A DNA stretch of 64,000 bases from Orthonyx spaldingii. Lineage: Eukaryota > Chordata > Aves > Passeriformes > Orthonychidae. The translations under genes and the position numbers were made by a program. The stretch lies in the NCBI GenBank assembly GCA_013397795.1, contig VZTJ01000758.1, forward strand, positions 260,237 through 324,236. The letters run 5' to 3'. The notes under the pieces were generated by a model. The model had not been told where the DNA came from. It saw nothing but the letters and a program-made list of their open reading frames with translations, and ran no database searches. Below are positions 62,476 through 64,000 of the stretch, piece after piece (the stretch's first letter is position 1; each line of letters starts with the position of its first letter).

Positions 62476-63210
62476 TTGATGATGGTTTTTATATTGTTAC
62501 TGTGGCACTGGTTTGGGAACGTCGCTTACTTCAACCTACCCGTCTGTTTCTCTTTACACAGTTGTAGGTGTTTTGAAGACTCCAACGATGTTCAGTCCCG
62601 AGGACCTGCCTTGCACCTACAGTTCATGAAAGTCCAGCAAGAACTGAGCCCTCCAATTCGTTTCAAGGTGTCCCAGCAGTGTTCAGCCCAGGTTAAAGAA
62701 CCTCCAGACCCTAAATCCACCTGGACAGGTAGAGCTGTGCCAGAGCCCCCTGTGCAGATTGAAAATGGGGATTGCTGTGATCGTGGGGTTGTGATTGCAG
62801 GGAGGGACGAGGATGGAGGAAAAGCTGCAGAATTTAACATCAGTCTGAAAAATCTCAACTCCAAGCACGCCAGCAGCAGCTCTCCAGTCCAGCCCACTCT
62901 GTTGCTCTTGTCAAAATTCCCTCACCTTGATTTCATCCTGCTGGACAAGGAGTCTTTGCAGGAGGCTGCATGTGTGCCCCTGCTTTTCCTCAGCGAGGCA
63001 AGGAGAGAGGGAATGTTGAAACTCAGCTGGTGGTTGGGAAATTGCCCCCCTCTAATACAAGCCAGACCCATGGAAACCCTCCAGGTCTCAAAATCCCTCC
63101 TCAGTCCAAGCAGGACTTTGATGAAGAAAAGCAGAATAAAAGTGAACGGGAAGAAAGCGAGTTTAAATAAGCCCAAACAAGTAACAGCAGATTTTGAGAA
63201 AGCAAAGTGA
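62476..63210 (+). CDS. Unrecognised long open frame (244 codons) with possible internal exon
   Basis: This is the longest open frame in the window. I recognise no domain in it and cannot assign a function. Inside it, TTTCTCTTTACACAG ends at 62561 and is a strong acceptor-like site. CAG|GTAGAG at 62729 is a good donor, giving a candidate 167 bp exon (62562-62728) that enters in phase 2 and leaves in phase 1. The exon peptide (CRCFEDSND... to ...DPKSTWTG) is rich in Gln, Pro, Ser and Lys and does not look like a CSPG repeat. The rest of the frame ends with a basic, Lys-rich tail (NGKKASLNKPKQV). A frame this long is uncommon but still possible by chance in 64 kb. It may be a non-coding RNA exon, a lineage-specific gene, or nothing. 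Confidence 0.2.
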   Translation: MMMVFILLLWHWFGNVAYFNLPVCFSLHSCRCFEDSNDVQSRGPALHLQFMKVQQELSPPIRFKVSQQCSAQVKEPPDPKSTWTGRAVPEPPVQIENGDCCDRGVVIAGRDEDGGKAAEFNISLKNLNSKHASSSSPVQPTLLLLSKFPHLDFILLDKESLQEAACVPLLFLSEARREGMLKLSWWLGNCPPLIQARPMETLQVSKSLLSPSRTLMKKSRIKVNGKKASLNKPKQVTADFEKAK

Positions 63211-64000
63211 GCAGCTGTGGGCAGCCCCAGCTGTTTCACCGCCCCAGAAAAAGCCAGGAAACCACGGAAAAGGCCCTGTGGTGGTGAATGGCACGGACAT
63301 CCCCAGGTCTCTCCATAGCCATGTGGATTTGGGCATGAGCACCATGGGCAAGGGAGGACAATGAGTAAATCTGTGAGCAGTCTTGCCAGTGAAGAGTTCT
63401 AGTCAAGTCAGTGTTTTGCTCAGCTTTGTGGGTTTTTAATGGCAGATTTCCCATTTTCCTGGGAAAAATCCCCCTGAAGAGGTTGGCTGGTGGACTCCCA
63501 CTTCACATCTCCAGGGCACATCAGCTCTGCTGCCCCATCTCCATCCCTGCTGGGTCTCCTTCACACCCCCTGTTCACAGCCAGTTGCAGTAAAACACACA
63601 GTCCTGTCCCCCCCTTGCCTCCCCTCGCTGTGCTAGGACACAAACAGGGTTTTCCTTCTTTTCCAGAATGGTGCCATGGGCTTTGTGCTGCTTCCCTGCA
63701 GCCCCAGGAACATCAGGGACAAACCACTGCAGAGGTCACTTGGGCAGTGTGCTGAAAGGGACATTGCTGCCACATTTGGGACCTGCTCTTAGGGCAGAGC
63801 AAAGGCTGTTTCAGGACCTGAAGAGGAAGGAGCAGTGGCTGGCACAGAGAACCTCTGGAGGTACCTAATCTGCATCATTATCAGGCATTTTAAAGTATTT
63901 ACAGGAGGTAGTTCCCAGCTTACTTTTCACTCCACCATGGAGCAAGCACAGAAACAAACGAGGAGCTTGTCCACTTGGACCTTGCTGAAATGAATGGCTG
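63211..64000. other. Non-coding; no gene recognised
   Basis: Unique sequence with frames of about 114 and 66 codons, Pro/Ser/Leu-rich and unrecognised. Confidence 0.5.

Noticed and set aside
1..64000. CRISPR array, operon or prokaryotic mobile system
   Set aside because: No regularly spaced repeats, no dense gene packing and no ribosome-binding context. The CR1 and MIR content shows vertebrate nuclear DNA.

Overview
This is a 64 kb piece of vertebrate nuclear DNA, almost certainly from a bird. The main evidence is a set of CR1 LINE 3' ends in both orientations (near 4.1, 5.4, 9.7, 11.1, 24.8, 30.2, 58.7 and 61.5 kb). Several carry the avian/reptilian CR1 terminus built from ATTCTATGA-like units. 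Much older, worn MIR-type SINE relics (near 35.0, 54.7 and 58.2 kb) are also present. There is no operon structure, no rRNA or tRNA gene that I can recognise, and no CRISPR array.

Only one coding segment can be supported with confidence: a 265 bp internal exon on the + strand at 13138-13402. It encodes most of one CSPG repeat of the FRAS1/FREM extracellular-matrix family and fits FREM1 best. FREM1 works with FRAS1 and FREM2 in the basement membrane beneath embryonic epithelia. The exon has a good acceptor, two possible donors 16 bp apart, and an open frame. No neighbouring FREM exon could be recognised anywhere else in the window, which is odd for a many-exon gene.

Layout. 1-12.5 kb: non-coding, with four CR1 pieces, an exact 40 bp tandem duplication (3399-3479), and an AT-rich block around 8-9.2 kb that looks like regulatory DNA and ends at an assembly gap (9232-9279). 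12.5-13.4 kb: an unusual AT-rich, CpG-retaining block, then the FREM exon. 13.4-32.5 kb: non-coding, with an enhancer-like block at 16.57-17.24 kb, microsatellites and CR1 pieces. 32.5-32.9 kb: a CpG island. 33-53.6 kb: non-coding, with old SINE/LINE relics and several AT-rich enhancer-like blocks. 53.6-54.1 kb: a second CpG island. 54.1-64 kb: MIR and CR1 relics, a perfect 14 bp-stem hairpin at 58999-59033, and the longest open frame of the window (62476-63210), which is unrecognised but contains plausible splice sites.

The other open frames of 60-210 codons look like chance frames: they match no family I know, they overlap one another on both strands, and many run through repeats or homopolymers. 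Statements about conservation are inference, because a single sequence cannot show conservation. All family and repeat assignments are from memory and by eye; nothing was searched.
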